Of a DNA stretch of 26,310 bases, positions 1-6,042 are shown one piece after another. The DNA comes from JAEUNJ01 sp052035955 (GTDB lineage: Bacteria; Pseudomonadota; Gammaproteobacteria; Burkholderiales; Rhodocyclaceae). Below the pieces are notes generated by a model, which was not told the origin of the DNA, ran no database searches, and saw only the letters and a program-made list of their open reading frames with translations. Position numbers and translations under genes: made by a program. Location: positions 1 through 26,310 of the forward strand of contig JBPOHD010000040.1 of NCBI GenBank assembly GCA_052035955.1. Reading direction: 5' to 3'. The number at the start of each line of letters is the position of its first letter. The stretch's first letter is position 1.

Positions 1-2
1 TC

Positions 3-698
3 ACCGACCTGGCCCGCTGCCGGGGCACCCTGGCCCGCATGGAGGCCCTTGGCATCCCGCTCCTGGTCCATGGCGAGGTGACCGATCCGGCCGTGGATGT
101 CTTCGATCGGGAGGCCGTGTTCATCGAGCGGGTCCTGGCGCCCGTGCATCGGGATTTCCCGGCCCTGAAGATCGTCCTCGAGCACATCACCACCCGAGAC
201 GGCGCCGATTTCGTGCGTGAAGCCGGGCCGGGGGTGGCGGCCACCATCACCGCCCACCACCTGCTGCTCAACCGCAACGCGATCTTCGCCGGCGGCATCA
301 GGCCGCACCACTACTGCCTGCCGGTATTGAAGCGCGAGACCCACCGGCAGGCCCTCGTCGCCGCCGCCACGTCCGGCAACCCGAAATTCTTCCTCGGCAC
401 CGATTCCGCACCCCACGCCCGGTCCACCAAGGAGGCTGCCTGTGGCTGCGCCGGCTGTTATACCGCCCATGCCGGGATCGAGCTCTACGCCGAGGCCTTT
501 GAGGCCGCCGGCGCCCTGGATCGCCTGGAAGCCTTCGCCAGCCATTTCGGCCCCGACTTCTACGGGCTGCCGCGCAATGCCGGGGTCCTCACCCTGGTGC
601 GCGAACAGGTCGGCATTCCGGCGCACGTGGATTTCCTTCCCGGCGATCCCCTGGTCCCGCTGCGGGCCGGGGAAACCCTGGCCTGGCGCCTGGCCTGA
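3..698 (+). CDS. pyrC: Dihydroorotase (class II PyrC), 5' truncated by window edge
   Basis: This zinc amidohydrolase cyclises N-carbamoyl-L-aspartate to dihydroorotate, the third step of pyrimidine synthesis in the cytosol. The reading frame is open from the first bases, so the true start lies outside the window. The N-terminal HxH metal motif and the carbamylated lysine are therefore not visible. What remains matches the C-terminal two thirds of class II PyrC: LLVHGE and LEHITT carry metal-binding histidines, and GTDSAPH carries the catalytic aspartate of the barrel end. The stop is TGA at 696-698, and a lipoprotein gene starts 10 bases later. The protein family is clear. The class II assignment rests on the motif wording and on the absence of an aspartate transcarbamylase-like partner in view. 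Confidence 0.95.
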   Translation, partial: TDLARCRGTLARMEALGIPLLVHGEVTDPAVDVFDREAVFIERVLAPVHRDFPALKIVLEHITTRDGADFVREAGPGVAATITAHHLLLNRNAIFAGGIRPHHYCLPVLKRETHRQALVAAATSGNPKFFLGTDSAPHARSTKEAACGCAGCYTAHAGIELYAEAFEAAGALDRLEAFASHFGPDFYGLPRNAGVLTLVREQVGIPAHVDFLPGDPLVPLRAGETLAWRLA

Positions 699-708
699 GG
701 ACGGCGCC

Positions 709-1161
709 ATGCGCAAGACCCTGCCCGCACTGGCCCTGGCGATCCTGCTCGCCGCCGGTTGTTCCAGCGAATCCGCCTTCATGCCCGTGACCGGGAGCGA
801 TCACGGCATCACCCTGGTCCGGACCAGGAACTATCCCTGGAGCGACGGCTGGGAGCTGGATTTGGTGGCCACCCGCATGCCGGAATGCCAGCGGCGGCAC
901 CATCTCAAGCCGGCCGGCGACGGCGGCTTCAAGGTCGAGGTCTATGACTCCGGCACCGGCGCCTACATCCTGCGCCAGGGCAAGCGCTGGTACGTGGCCG
1001 AGACACGGAACTGCCAGTTGCAGCAGTTCAAGGAACCGCCGCCGGAGCCCGGCACCCTGCTCGGGGCCTTCCGGGTCAAGGGCGGCGAGCTTCGCTTCCT
1101 GGCCGCCGAACCCAGGGAAAAGGGCGGCGCAGACGAGGACGCCGGCGCCAAGGGTGGTTGA
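709..1161 (+). CDS. Putative outer-membrane lipoprotein of unknown function, 150 aa
   Basis: The ATG at 709 opens a 150-residue protein with a lipoprotein signal: a positive start (MRK), a hydrophobic stretch at about residues 5-16, and a lipobox LAAGC with the acceptor cysteine at residue 18. The residue after the cysteine is Ser rather than Asp, which by the usual Lol rule favours sorting to the outer membrane. The mature part contains YPWSDGWELDL and RQGKRWYVAE and two further cysteines (PECQRR and RNCQLQ) that could form a disulfide. The C-terminus is a low-complexity, Gly/Ala/charged tail. I do not recognise a named family or function. A longer in-frame start near 442 would only read through pyrC and would bury the signal peptide, so 709 is preferred. 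The stop overlaps the GTG start of the next gene. Confidence 0.8.
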   Translation: MRKTLPALALAILLAAGCSSESAFMPVTGSDHGITLVRTRNYPWSDGWELDLVATRMPECQRRHHLKPAGDGGFKVEVYDSGTGAYILRQGKRWYVAETRNCQLQQFKEPPPEPGTLLGAFRVKGGELRFLAAEPREKGGADEDAGAKGG

Positions 1162-1939
1162 TCTGCCGGGCCCGTGCTTTCCCGCCCTGCCGGGGCGGCA
1201 GGCGTTCGCGTCCGGATCGCCGTCCCTGGAGGCATTGAATCGACTCGCCGCGTCCCGGGGACTGGTCACCGGCGGCGGCAAACCCCTGTGCTTCGTCGCG
1301 GCGACCGGCGCCGGGGGCGGTGATTACGAGCGGCGCGCCTACATCTCGGGCGAAGTGGAGACCCGTGCCGGCAACCTGCACGACGCATTCAACGCCCTGG
1401 CCTGGCTGGCCATGCCGCTGACCAAGGCGGCCATCAACCGCCGCCATGCCGGCGCCTTGGCGAACGTCCCCGACGTCCCGGGCCGGCGCGGCGCCCTGCG
1501 CGACGCCCTGGCCCAGTTCGACGAATGCGGCGTCGTGGTCTGCACCGGAGACGCGCGGCTCTGGGAACTGCTGCGGGCCCACCGCTGGCGCGAGCTGTTC
1601 CATGATCGTCGCACCGAGGTCCTCGCCCGCATGCGCTTCCTGGTCCTCGGGCATGCCAGCCTGGAGGCCCTGGCCCGGCCTTTTGTCGGTTTGTGCGGCA
1701 AGGCCGTCCCGTTGGCTGTCGACGATGCCTGGCTGGACATGGCGGCCGAGGCCCAATGGGCGGATGCGGATCGCCGCCTGGCCGGGTTCCTCGACGCCAC
1801 CGACCTGCGCCCGGGCGACCTGCAGCCGCTGCCCTTCCTGGGGATTCCAGGCCTGACTGCCGAGAGCGAGGTGGCTGACTACTACGAGGACCGACGCCAA
1901 TTCCGGCCCCGGCGGGAGGGAGCGCCGGCGCTGACGTAG
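1154..1939 (+). CDS. DUF3025 family protein, 261 aa
   Basis: This is a member of the uncharacterised DUF3025 family of proteobacteria. The signature is at about residues 66-100: GEVETRAGNLHDAFNAL followed by WLAMPLTKAAINRRH, close to the family's conserved core around the NLHD and TKAAxNxxH positions. No signal peptide or membrane segment is visible, so the protein is probably cytosolic. I chose the GTG at 1154, which overlaps the lipoprotein stop by 8 bases. The upstream ATG at 944 would overlap the lipoprotein gene by more than 200 bases in another frame and reads as a shadow. The start is the weakest part of this call, since only a poor purine stretch precedes it. The TAG stop (1937-1939) forms the first half of the likely rnpB -10 box. 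The biochemical function is unknown. Confidence 0.85.
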   Translation: MVDLPGPCFPALPGRQAFASGSPSLEALNRLAASRGLVTGGGKPLCFVAATGAGGGDYERRAYISGEVETRAGNLHDAFNALAWLAMPLTKAAINRRHAGALANVPDVPGRRGALRDALAQFDECGVVVCTGDARLWELLRAHRWRELFHDRRTEVLARMRFLVLGHASLEALARPFVGLCGKAVPLAVDDAWLDMAAEAQWADADRRLAGFLDATDLRPGDLQPLPFLGIPGLTAESEVADYYEDRRQFRPRREGAPALT

Positions 1940-1942
1940 AAT
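1937..1942 (+). promoter_or_regulatory. Likely -10 box of the rnpB promoter
   Basis: TAGAAT sits so that a transcript starting 7 bases after it begins at 1949, the first base of the RNase P RNA P1 helix. It overlaps the TAG stop of the DUF3025 gene. No convincing -35 hexamer is seen 16-18 bases upstream (the region reads GGGAGG), so the call rests on spacing to the RNA 5' end. Confidence 0.5.
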
Positions 1943-1948
1943 CGCCGC

Positions 1949-2380
1949 GGGAAGTCCGCCGGGCAGCCGCTGTGGATGCGAATCCATGGAGGAAAGTCCG
2001 GGCCCCTCAGGGCAGGATGCCGGCTAACGGCCGGGCGCAGCAAGCGGGGGCCGCAAGGTTTCCCGCCCAAGGCGACGGAAAGTGCAACAGAAAGCAAACC
2101 GCCTAAGTCCGCAAGGACCGGCAAGGGTGAAATGGTGCGGTCCCGACAGGGGCCGTCCCGCCGTTTCGGCGGCGGGAGGGTAAGAGCCCACCGCGTTCCC
2201 GGCGACGGGGACGGCATGGCAAACCCCATCCGGGGCAAGGCCAAATAGGGGAGCGACGGCGTGGCCCGCGCCGCTCCCGGGTAGGCTGCTAGAGCCCGTC
2301 GGCAACGGCGGGCCCAGAGGAATGGCTGCCGGACGGCCGCAAGGCCGTCTTACAGAACCCGGCTTACAGGCGGACTTCCC
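1949..2380 (+). ncRNA. rnpB: RNase P RNA (bacterial type A)
   Basis: This is the catalytic RNA of RNase P, which removes 5' leaders from tRNA precursors. The universally conserved blocks are all present in order: GAGGAAAGTCCGGGC at 1989-2003, AGTGCAACAGAAAGCAAACC at 2081-2100, a GCAAGGGTGAAA block near 2121, GGCAAGGCCAAATAGG near 2234, and ACAGAACCCGGCTTA at 2352-2366, which closes the P4 pseudoknot. The ends are set by a perfect 12-bp P1 helix pairing 1949-1960 with 2369-2380. At about 432 nt it is longer than the 377-nt E. coli RNA. The extra length includes a hairpin at 2156-2177 (8-bp stem) in the region after GGTGCGG, and a GNRA-capped hairpin (GACGGCC-GCAA-GGCCGTC) near 2332-2349. P3 and P12 look short. 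The exact mature ends are inferred from P1. Confidence 0.97.
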
Positions 2381-2474
2381 TCTTCCGCCCGGTCGGCCGC
2401 CCACCCCTTCTGTTCTTCAGAAATCACTTTCGATTTCGTTTTTATCTCCTTTGATTTATATGAATAAAAATTCG

Positions 2475-2535
2475 CGGGATTTTCCTGTGAAGTCAGTGCT
2501 AAGTATTTGTCGCACCTAAAGAAAATCCCGTTTTT
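2475..2535 (+). terminator. Long-loop inverted repeat followed by T5: possible rnpB terminator or small structured RNA
   Basis: CGGGATTTTC (2475-2484) and GAAAATCCCG (2521-2530) are perfect 10-bp inverted repeats, followed at once by TTTTT (2531-2535). The 36-base loop contains a smaller pairing, GTGC (2496-2499) with GCAC (2512-2515). The arms plus T run resemble an intrinsic terminator, but the loop is long and the element lies about 95 bases past the rnpB 3' end. It may therefore end the rnpB precursor, or be a separate structured RNA. It lies in an AT-rich stretch (about 2416-2530) where no gene is seen. Confidence 0.4.
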
Positions 2536-2539
2536 CGGC

Positions 2540-2568
2540 TTGACCACCCAAAATTTGGGGGCTATAGT
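2540..2568 (+). promoter_or_regulatory. Sigma-70 promoter of the dcw operon (Pmra)
   Basis: TTGACC (2540-2545) and TATAGT (2563-2568) are separated by exactly 17 bases, a near-consensus housekeeping promoter. It sits 60 bases upstream of the mraZ start at the end of an AT-rich stretch. Transcription would start near 2575, inside the MraZ-box array. The spacer contains an inverted repeat, CCCAAA-A-TTTGGG, at 2547-2559. In other bacteria the mra promoter drives most of the dcw cluster, and the compact gene order here supports the same role. Confidence 0.88.
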
Positions 2569-2602
2569 GGGAGGAGGTGGACAAAAGTGGGAAATCGTGA
2601 GG
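2567..2602 (+). promoter_or_regulatory. MraZ operator: four boxes at 10-bp spacing
   Basis: GTGGGA (2567-2572), GTGGAC (2577-2582), GTGGGA (2587-2592) and GTGAGG (2597-2602) start exactly 10 bases apart, on one face of the DNA helix. In E. coli, MraZ binds TGGGN direct repeats with 5-base spacers, that is a 10-base period, in its own promoter. Boxes 1 and 3 match this motif, while 2 and 4 are degenerate. The array begins inside the -10 box and covers the start site, which fits autorepression of the operon by MraZ. That regulation is inferred from the family. Confidence 0.8.
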
Positions 2603-2627
2603 TTTCCCCGACGGAGGAGAGACGGTC

Positions 2628-3074
2628 GTGTTTCAGGGTTCGGCAGCGCTCAACCTGGATGCCAAGGGGCGGATGACCATTCCGACCAAGCACCGGGACG
2701 CCCTTGCCCGTCCCGGCGAAGGCCGCCTAGTCGTCACGGCCCACCCCCACAAGTGCCTGCTCCTCTACCCGGAACCCGCCTGGGAACCGATCCGCGACAA
2801 GATCCTCGCCGCCTCCAGCCTCGAGCCCCAGGCCGCCAAGCTGCGCCGCATGCTGGTCGGCATGGCGTCGGAAACCGAGATCGACGCGGCGGGGCGGGTC
2901 CTGCTCAGTCCCGAACTGCGTTCCTACGCCGGCCTCGAGAAGGAGGTCTCCCTGGTCGGCCTGGGACACCACTTCGAAATCTGGTCCGGTGAGCGCTGGA
3001 AGGCCCTGCAGGAAGATTTTTCCGCCACGGGCGACCAGTTGCTGCCGCCCGGCCTCGAGACCCTGGCGCTGTGA
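2628..3074 (+). CDS. mraZ: Transcriptional regulator MraZ, 148 aa
   Basis: MraZ is the DNA-binding protein encoded first in most dcw clusters. In E. coli it represses its own operon and counterbalances RsmH. The protein has two SpoVT/AbrB-like swapped-hairpin halves, each with the family DxxxR signature: DAKGR at residues 11-15 followed by MTIPTKHR, and DAAGR at 86-90 followed by VLLSPELR. The 148-residue length is normal. The start is GTG at 2628, placed by a strong Shine-Dalgarno GGAGGAGA (2613-2620) seven bases upstream and by the conserved MFQGSAALNLD-like N-terminus. It is the first gene after the promoter and MraZ boxes. Its TGA overlaps the GTG start of rsmH by 4 bases (GTGA), which suggests translational coupling. 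Confidence 0.97.
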   Translation: MFQGSAALNLDAKGRMTIPTKHRDALARPGEGRLVVTAHPHKCLLLYPEPAWEPIRDKILAASSLEPQAAKLRRMLVGMASETEIDAAGRVLLSPELRSYAGLEKEVSLVGLGHHFEIWSGERWKALQEDFSATGDQLLPPGLETLAL

Positions 3075-3997
3075 ATGGGGTCCATGCCAGCGTCCTCCTT
3101 GTCGAAGCCGTGGAGGCGCTGGCGATCCGACCCGACGGGTTCTACGTCGACGGGACCTTCGGTCGCGGCGGCCATAGCCGCGCCATCCTCGGCCGCCTGT
3201 CCGGCGCCGGCCGGCTCCTCGCCCTCGACCGCGATCCGGCGGCCGTCGCCGCCGCGACGGCCATCGGCGACCCGCGTTTCGCGGTCGAGCACGCCGCCTT
3301 CAGCGAACTGGAATCCATCCTGGCCCGGCGCGGCATCGCCCGGGTCGACGGGATATTGCTGGACCTGGGGGTTTCGAGCCCGCAACTGGACGATGCCGAC
3401 CGGGGGATGAGTTTTCGTTTCGATGCGCCGCTGGACATGCGCATGGATACGAGCAAGGGTGAGACGGCCGCCGACTGGCTGGATCGCGCGACACAAGGTG
3501 AAATCGAGGAGGTGATAAGGAACTATGGGGAAGAACGGTTTGCTCATGCGATTGCAAAGGCGGTTGTTGCTGCTCGGGGCCAACAGCGTATTTCAACCAC
3601 AGGGCAGCTTGCCGCGCTCGTGGCGCAAGCTGTCCGGACGCGCGAGCCGGGCCAGCATCCGGCGACGCGCAGCTTTCAGGCTCTACGGATTCACGTCAAT
3701 CGGGAGCTTGAGGAGCTGTCGCTGACCCTTCCCCAATGCGTTCGCAGCCTGGCCGCCGGTGGTCGTCTCGCCGTGATCAGCTTCCATTCCCTCGAGGACC
3801 GGATCGTCAAGAACTTCATGCGGGATGCATCGCAGCCGCCGCGCCTGCCCAGGGGCCTGCCGGTGCGCGAGGCCGACCGGCCGGCGCCGCCCATGCGGCT
3901 GGCCGGCAAGCCGGTGCGACCCGGTGCGACGGAAGTGGCCGCCAACCCGCGGGCGCGCAGCGCCGTCATGCGCGTGGCGGAACGGACGGCGGCCTGA
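3071..3997 (+). CDS. rsmH: 16S rRNA m4C1402 methyltransferase RsmH (MraW), 308 aa
   Basis: RsmH uses S-adenosylmethionine to methylate N4 of C1402 in the decoding centre of 16S rRNA. The SAM-binding region is visible as VDGTFGRGGHS around residues 26-36, followed by LALDRD and then ILLDLGVSSPQLDD. Further conserved blocks are DMRMD, YGEERFAHAIAKAV, ATRSFQALRI and ISFHSLEDRIVKNF. The 308-residue length is typical. The start is GTG at 3071, inside the mraZ stop. From about 3499 to 3722 the codon usage changes sharply: ATA, TTT, GTT, GCT, TCA, ACA and CTA codons appear, where the rest of the gene almost always ends codons in G or C. The protein sequence stays conserved across this stretch. An extended Shine-Dalgarno-like AGGAGGTGAT lies inside it at 3507-3516. 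The shift could reflect recombination or a second coding layer. Confidence 0.97.
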   Translation: MNGVHASVLLVEAVEALAIRPDGFYVDGTFGRGGHSRAILGRLSGAGRLLALDRDPAAVAAATAIGDPRFAVEHAAFSELESILARRGIARVDGILLDLGVSSPQLDDADRGMSFRFDAPLDMRMDTSKGETAADWLDRATQGEIEEVIRNYGEERFAHAIAKAVVAARGQQRISTTGQLAALVAQAVRTREPGQHPATRSFQALRIHVNRELEELSLTLPQCVRSLAAGGRLAVISFHSLEDRIVKNFMRDASQPPRLPRGLPVREADRPAPPMRLAGKPVRPGATEVAANPRARSAVMRVAERTAA

Positions 3998-4010
3998 AAC
4001 GGAAAACGAC

Positions 4011-4310
4011 GTGCTGCGAACCAACCTCTTCCTGCTCCTCCTCGCGGTTGCCTGCGCCCTTGGCGCCGTGTCCTCCAATCACCGGGCGCGCAAGCTCTTC
4101 ATGGACCTGGAGCGGGAACAGAACCGGGCCAGGGACCTCGAAGTGGAATGGGGCCAATTGCAACTGGAGCAAAGCACCTGGGCCGGCCACGCCCGTGTCG
4201 AGAAGATCGCCAGGGAGAAGCTGGGCATGAGGACCCCGGGATCGGGCCAGATCATGGCCCTCGATGCCGATCACCCGGCGGCTGCCGGCGGCGCGAAAGG
4301 CCGTCCATGA
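4011..4310 (+). CDS. ftsL: Cell division protein FtsL, 99 aa
   Basis: FtsL is a small bitopic membrane protein of the divisome. With FtsB and FtsQ it forms the complex that activates FtsW-FtsI. It has a very short cytoplasmic tail, one membrane helix at about residues 5-22 (NLFLLLLAVACALGAVSS), and a periplasmic coiled coil with the block EWGQLQLEQSTWA and then ARVEKIAREKLGM, typical of proteobacterial FtsL. The start is GTG at 4011, the only sensible initiation codon before the membrane helix, 13 bases after rsmH. The Shine-Dalgarno is weak. The stop overlaps the ftsI ATG by 4 bases (ATGA). Identification rests on the position and the conserved WGQLQLEQSTWA block. Confidence 0.93.
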   Translation: MLRTNLFLLLLAVACALGAVSSNHRARKLFMDLEREQNRARDLEVEWGQLQLEQSTWAGHARVEKIAREKLGMRTPGSGQIMALDADHPAAAGGAKGRP

Positions 4311-6034
4311 AGCTCAGCCGCAGCCCCCTGCTGGCGGAGAACCTGCCCGTCGGGCGGGCCCGCTTCCTCCTCTTCCTGCTGCTGCTGGGCTTTGCGGCCC
4401 TCCTGGTGCGCTCCCTCTACCTGCAGGGCGTGAATACCGATTTCCTCCAGCAGAAGGGCGAGTCCCGCTATTCGCGCACCCTCGAACTGTCCGCGACCCG
4501 GGGACGGGTGCTCGACCGGCACGGCGACGTCCTCGCCGTCTCCACGCCCGTCAAGTCGGTCTGGGCCATCCCCGACGACGCCAGGCTCACGCCGGCCCAG
4601 GCCCGGGACGCGGCCCGGGCCATGGACATGGACGTCAAGGAACTCAATCGCCGCCTGTCCTCCGACAAGGATTTCGTCTTCGTCAAGCGCCAGGTGCCGC
4701 CGGAAACCGCCGACCGGGTGGCGGCCATGAACCTGCCCGGCTTCCACCAGCAGAAGGAGTACCGGCGGTATTACCCGGCCGGCGACGTGGCCGCCCACAT
4801 CCTCGGCTTCACGGGCGTCGACGACAAGGGCCAGGAAGGCATCGAACTGGCCCTGGAACCCGTGCTGGCGGGCAAGCCCGGTAGCCGCCGCGTGATCCGC
4901 GACCGGCGCGGCCGGATCGTCGAGGACGTCGAGTCCATCAAGGCGCCCCAGGACGGCAGGGATGCGGTGCTCTCGATCGACGCCAAGGTCCAGTACCTGG
5001 CCTATGCGCAACTGCGCCAGGCCGTTGCCGACCACCGGGCCAAGGCCGGCGCGGTGGTGGTCCTCGACGCCAAGACGGGCGAGATCCTGGCCCTCGTGAA
5101 CCTGCCCACCTACAACCCGAACAACCGGGAGAAGCTTTCCGGCGCCCAGTTGCGCAACCGCGTATTCACGGACACCTTCGAGCCCGGCTCGACCTTCAAG
5201 CCGTTTACCGCGGCCCTCGCCCTGGACAAGGGCAAGGTCCGATTCGATACGCCCATCCAGACTGCGCCGGGCCGGCTCTCGATCGGCACGGCCACCATCC
5301 ATGATGCCCATGCGCACGGGGTCCTGACCGTCGCCCAGGTGATCCAGAAGTCCTCGAACGTGGGGGCCGCGAAGATGGCCCTCTCCATGAACCCCGAGGA
5401 AATGTGGCAGATGTTCGACAACCTGGGCTTCGGTTCGCCGCTCAGGCTCGGCTTCCCCGGCGAGGTGGGCGGGCGCTTGCGCCCGGCCAAGTCATGGCGG
5501 CCCATCGAGCAGGCCACCATGTCCTATGGCCACGGCATTTCCGTCACCCTGATCCAGCTTGCCCGCGGCTACATGGCCTTTGCCCGCGACGGCGACCTGC
5601 TGCCGCTCTCGCTGACGCGGCTGGAGGCGCCTCCCGCCGCCGGCAAGCCGGTCTTCGCCGCCCAGACGGCGCGCGAGGTGCGGGCCATGCTCGAACTGGC
5701 CGTGCAGCCCGGCGGAACAGCCCCGAAGGCGCAGATTCCCGGCTACCGGGTTGCCGGCAAGACGGGCACCGCCCACAAGCTCGAGGGCGGCAGTTACGCG
5801 GACAAGTACGTGGCCTCCTTCGTCGGTTTCGCGCCGGCCTCGGATCCCCGCCTGATCGTCGCCGTCATGATCGACGAACCCTCGGCCGGCAAGTACTACG
5901 GCGGAGAGGTGGCCGCCCCGGTATTCGCCCAGGTCATGGGCGGCGCCCTGCGCACCCTGGGCGTGCTTCCCGATGCGCCGATCAGGCCGCTGCAGGTGGC
6001 CCAGAACCTGCCCCCGGCCCGGGAAGAGATGTGA
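4307..6034 (+). CDS. ftsI: Peptidoglycan D,D-transpeptidase FtsI (PBP3), 575 aa
   Basis: FtsI crosslinks septal peptidoglycan and works as a pair with FtsW. It has one N-terminal membrane helix (about residues 19-37), then the PBP dimerisation domain beginning RGRVLDRHGDVLA, then the penicillin-binding transpeptidase domain. All three active-site motifs are intact: SxxK as GSTFKP with the nucleophile Ser295, SxN as SSN at 349-351, and KTG as GKTGTA with Lys485. This makes it a beta-lactam target. The start is ATG at 4307, overlapping the ftsL stop. An upstream extension of the frame only reads through ftsL. The length is normal for proteobacterial PBP3. The stop overlaps a possible GTG start of murE (GTGA). 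Confidence 0.98.
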   Translation: MKLSRSPLLAENLPVGRARFLLFLLLLGFAALLVRSLYLQGVNTDFLQQKGESRYSRTLELSATRGRVLDRHGDVLAVSTPVKSVWAIPDDARLTPAQARDAARAMDMDVKELNRRLSSDKDFVFVKRQVPPETADRVAAMNLPGFHQQKEYRRYYPAGDVAAHILGFTGVDDKGQEGIELALEPVLAGKPGSRRVIRDRRGRIVEDVESIKAPQDGRDAVLSIDAKVQYLAYAQLRQAVADHRAKAGAVVVLDAKTGEILALVNLPTYNPNNREKLSGAQLRNRVFTDTFEPGSTFKPFTAALALDKGKVRFDTPIQTAPGRLSIGTATIHDAHAHGVLTVAQVIQKSSNVGAAKMALSMNPEEMWQMFDNLGFGSPLRLGFPGEVGGRLRPAKSWRPIEQATMSYGHGISVTLIQLARGYMAFARDGDLLPLSLTRLEAPPAAGKPVFAAQTAREVRAMLELAVQPGGTAPKAQIPGYRVAGKTGTAHKLEGGSYADKYVASFVGFAPASDPRLIVAVMIDEPSAGKYYGGEVAAPVFAQVMGGALRTLGVLPDAPIRPLQVAQNLPPAREEM

Positions 6035-6042
6035 GGCCGGAG

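Noticed and set aside
442..708. Earlier in-frame start for the lipoprotein
   Set aside because: It would overlap pyrC by more than 250 bases and remove the lipoprotein signal from the N-terminus.
944..1153. Earlier ATG for the DUF3025 gene
   Set aside because: It would overlap the lipoprotein gene by over 200 bases with an unconserved Ser/Arg/Pro-rich stretch.
2381..2627. AT-rich region as a foreign insertion
   Set aside because: It holds the normal dcw promoter and MraZ boxes in place, and no insertion-element ends, target duplications or coding remnants are seen.
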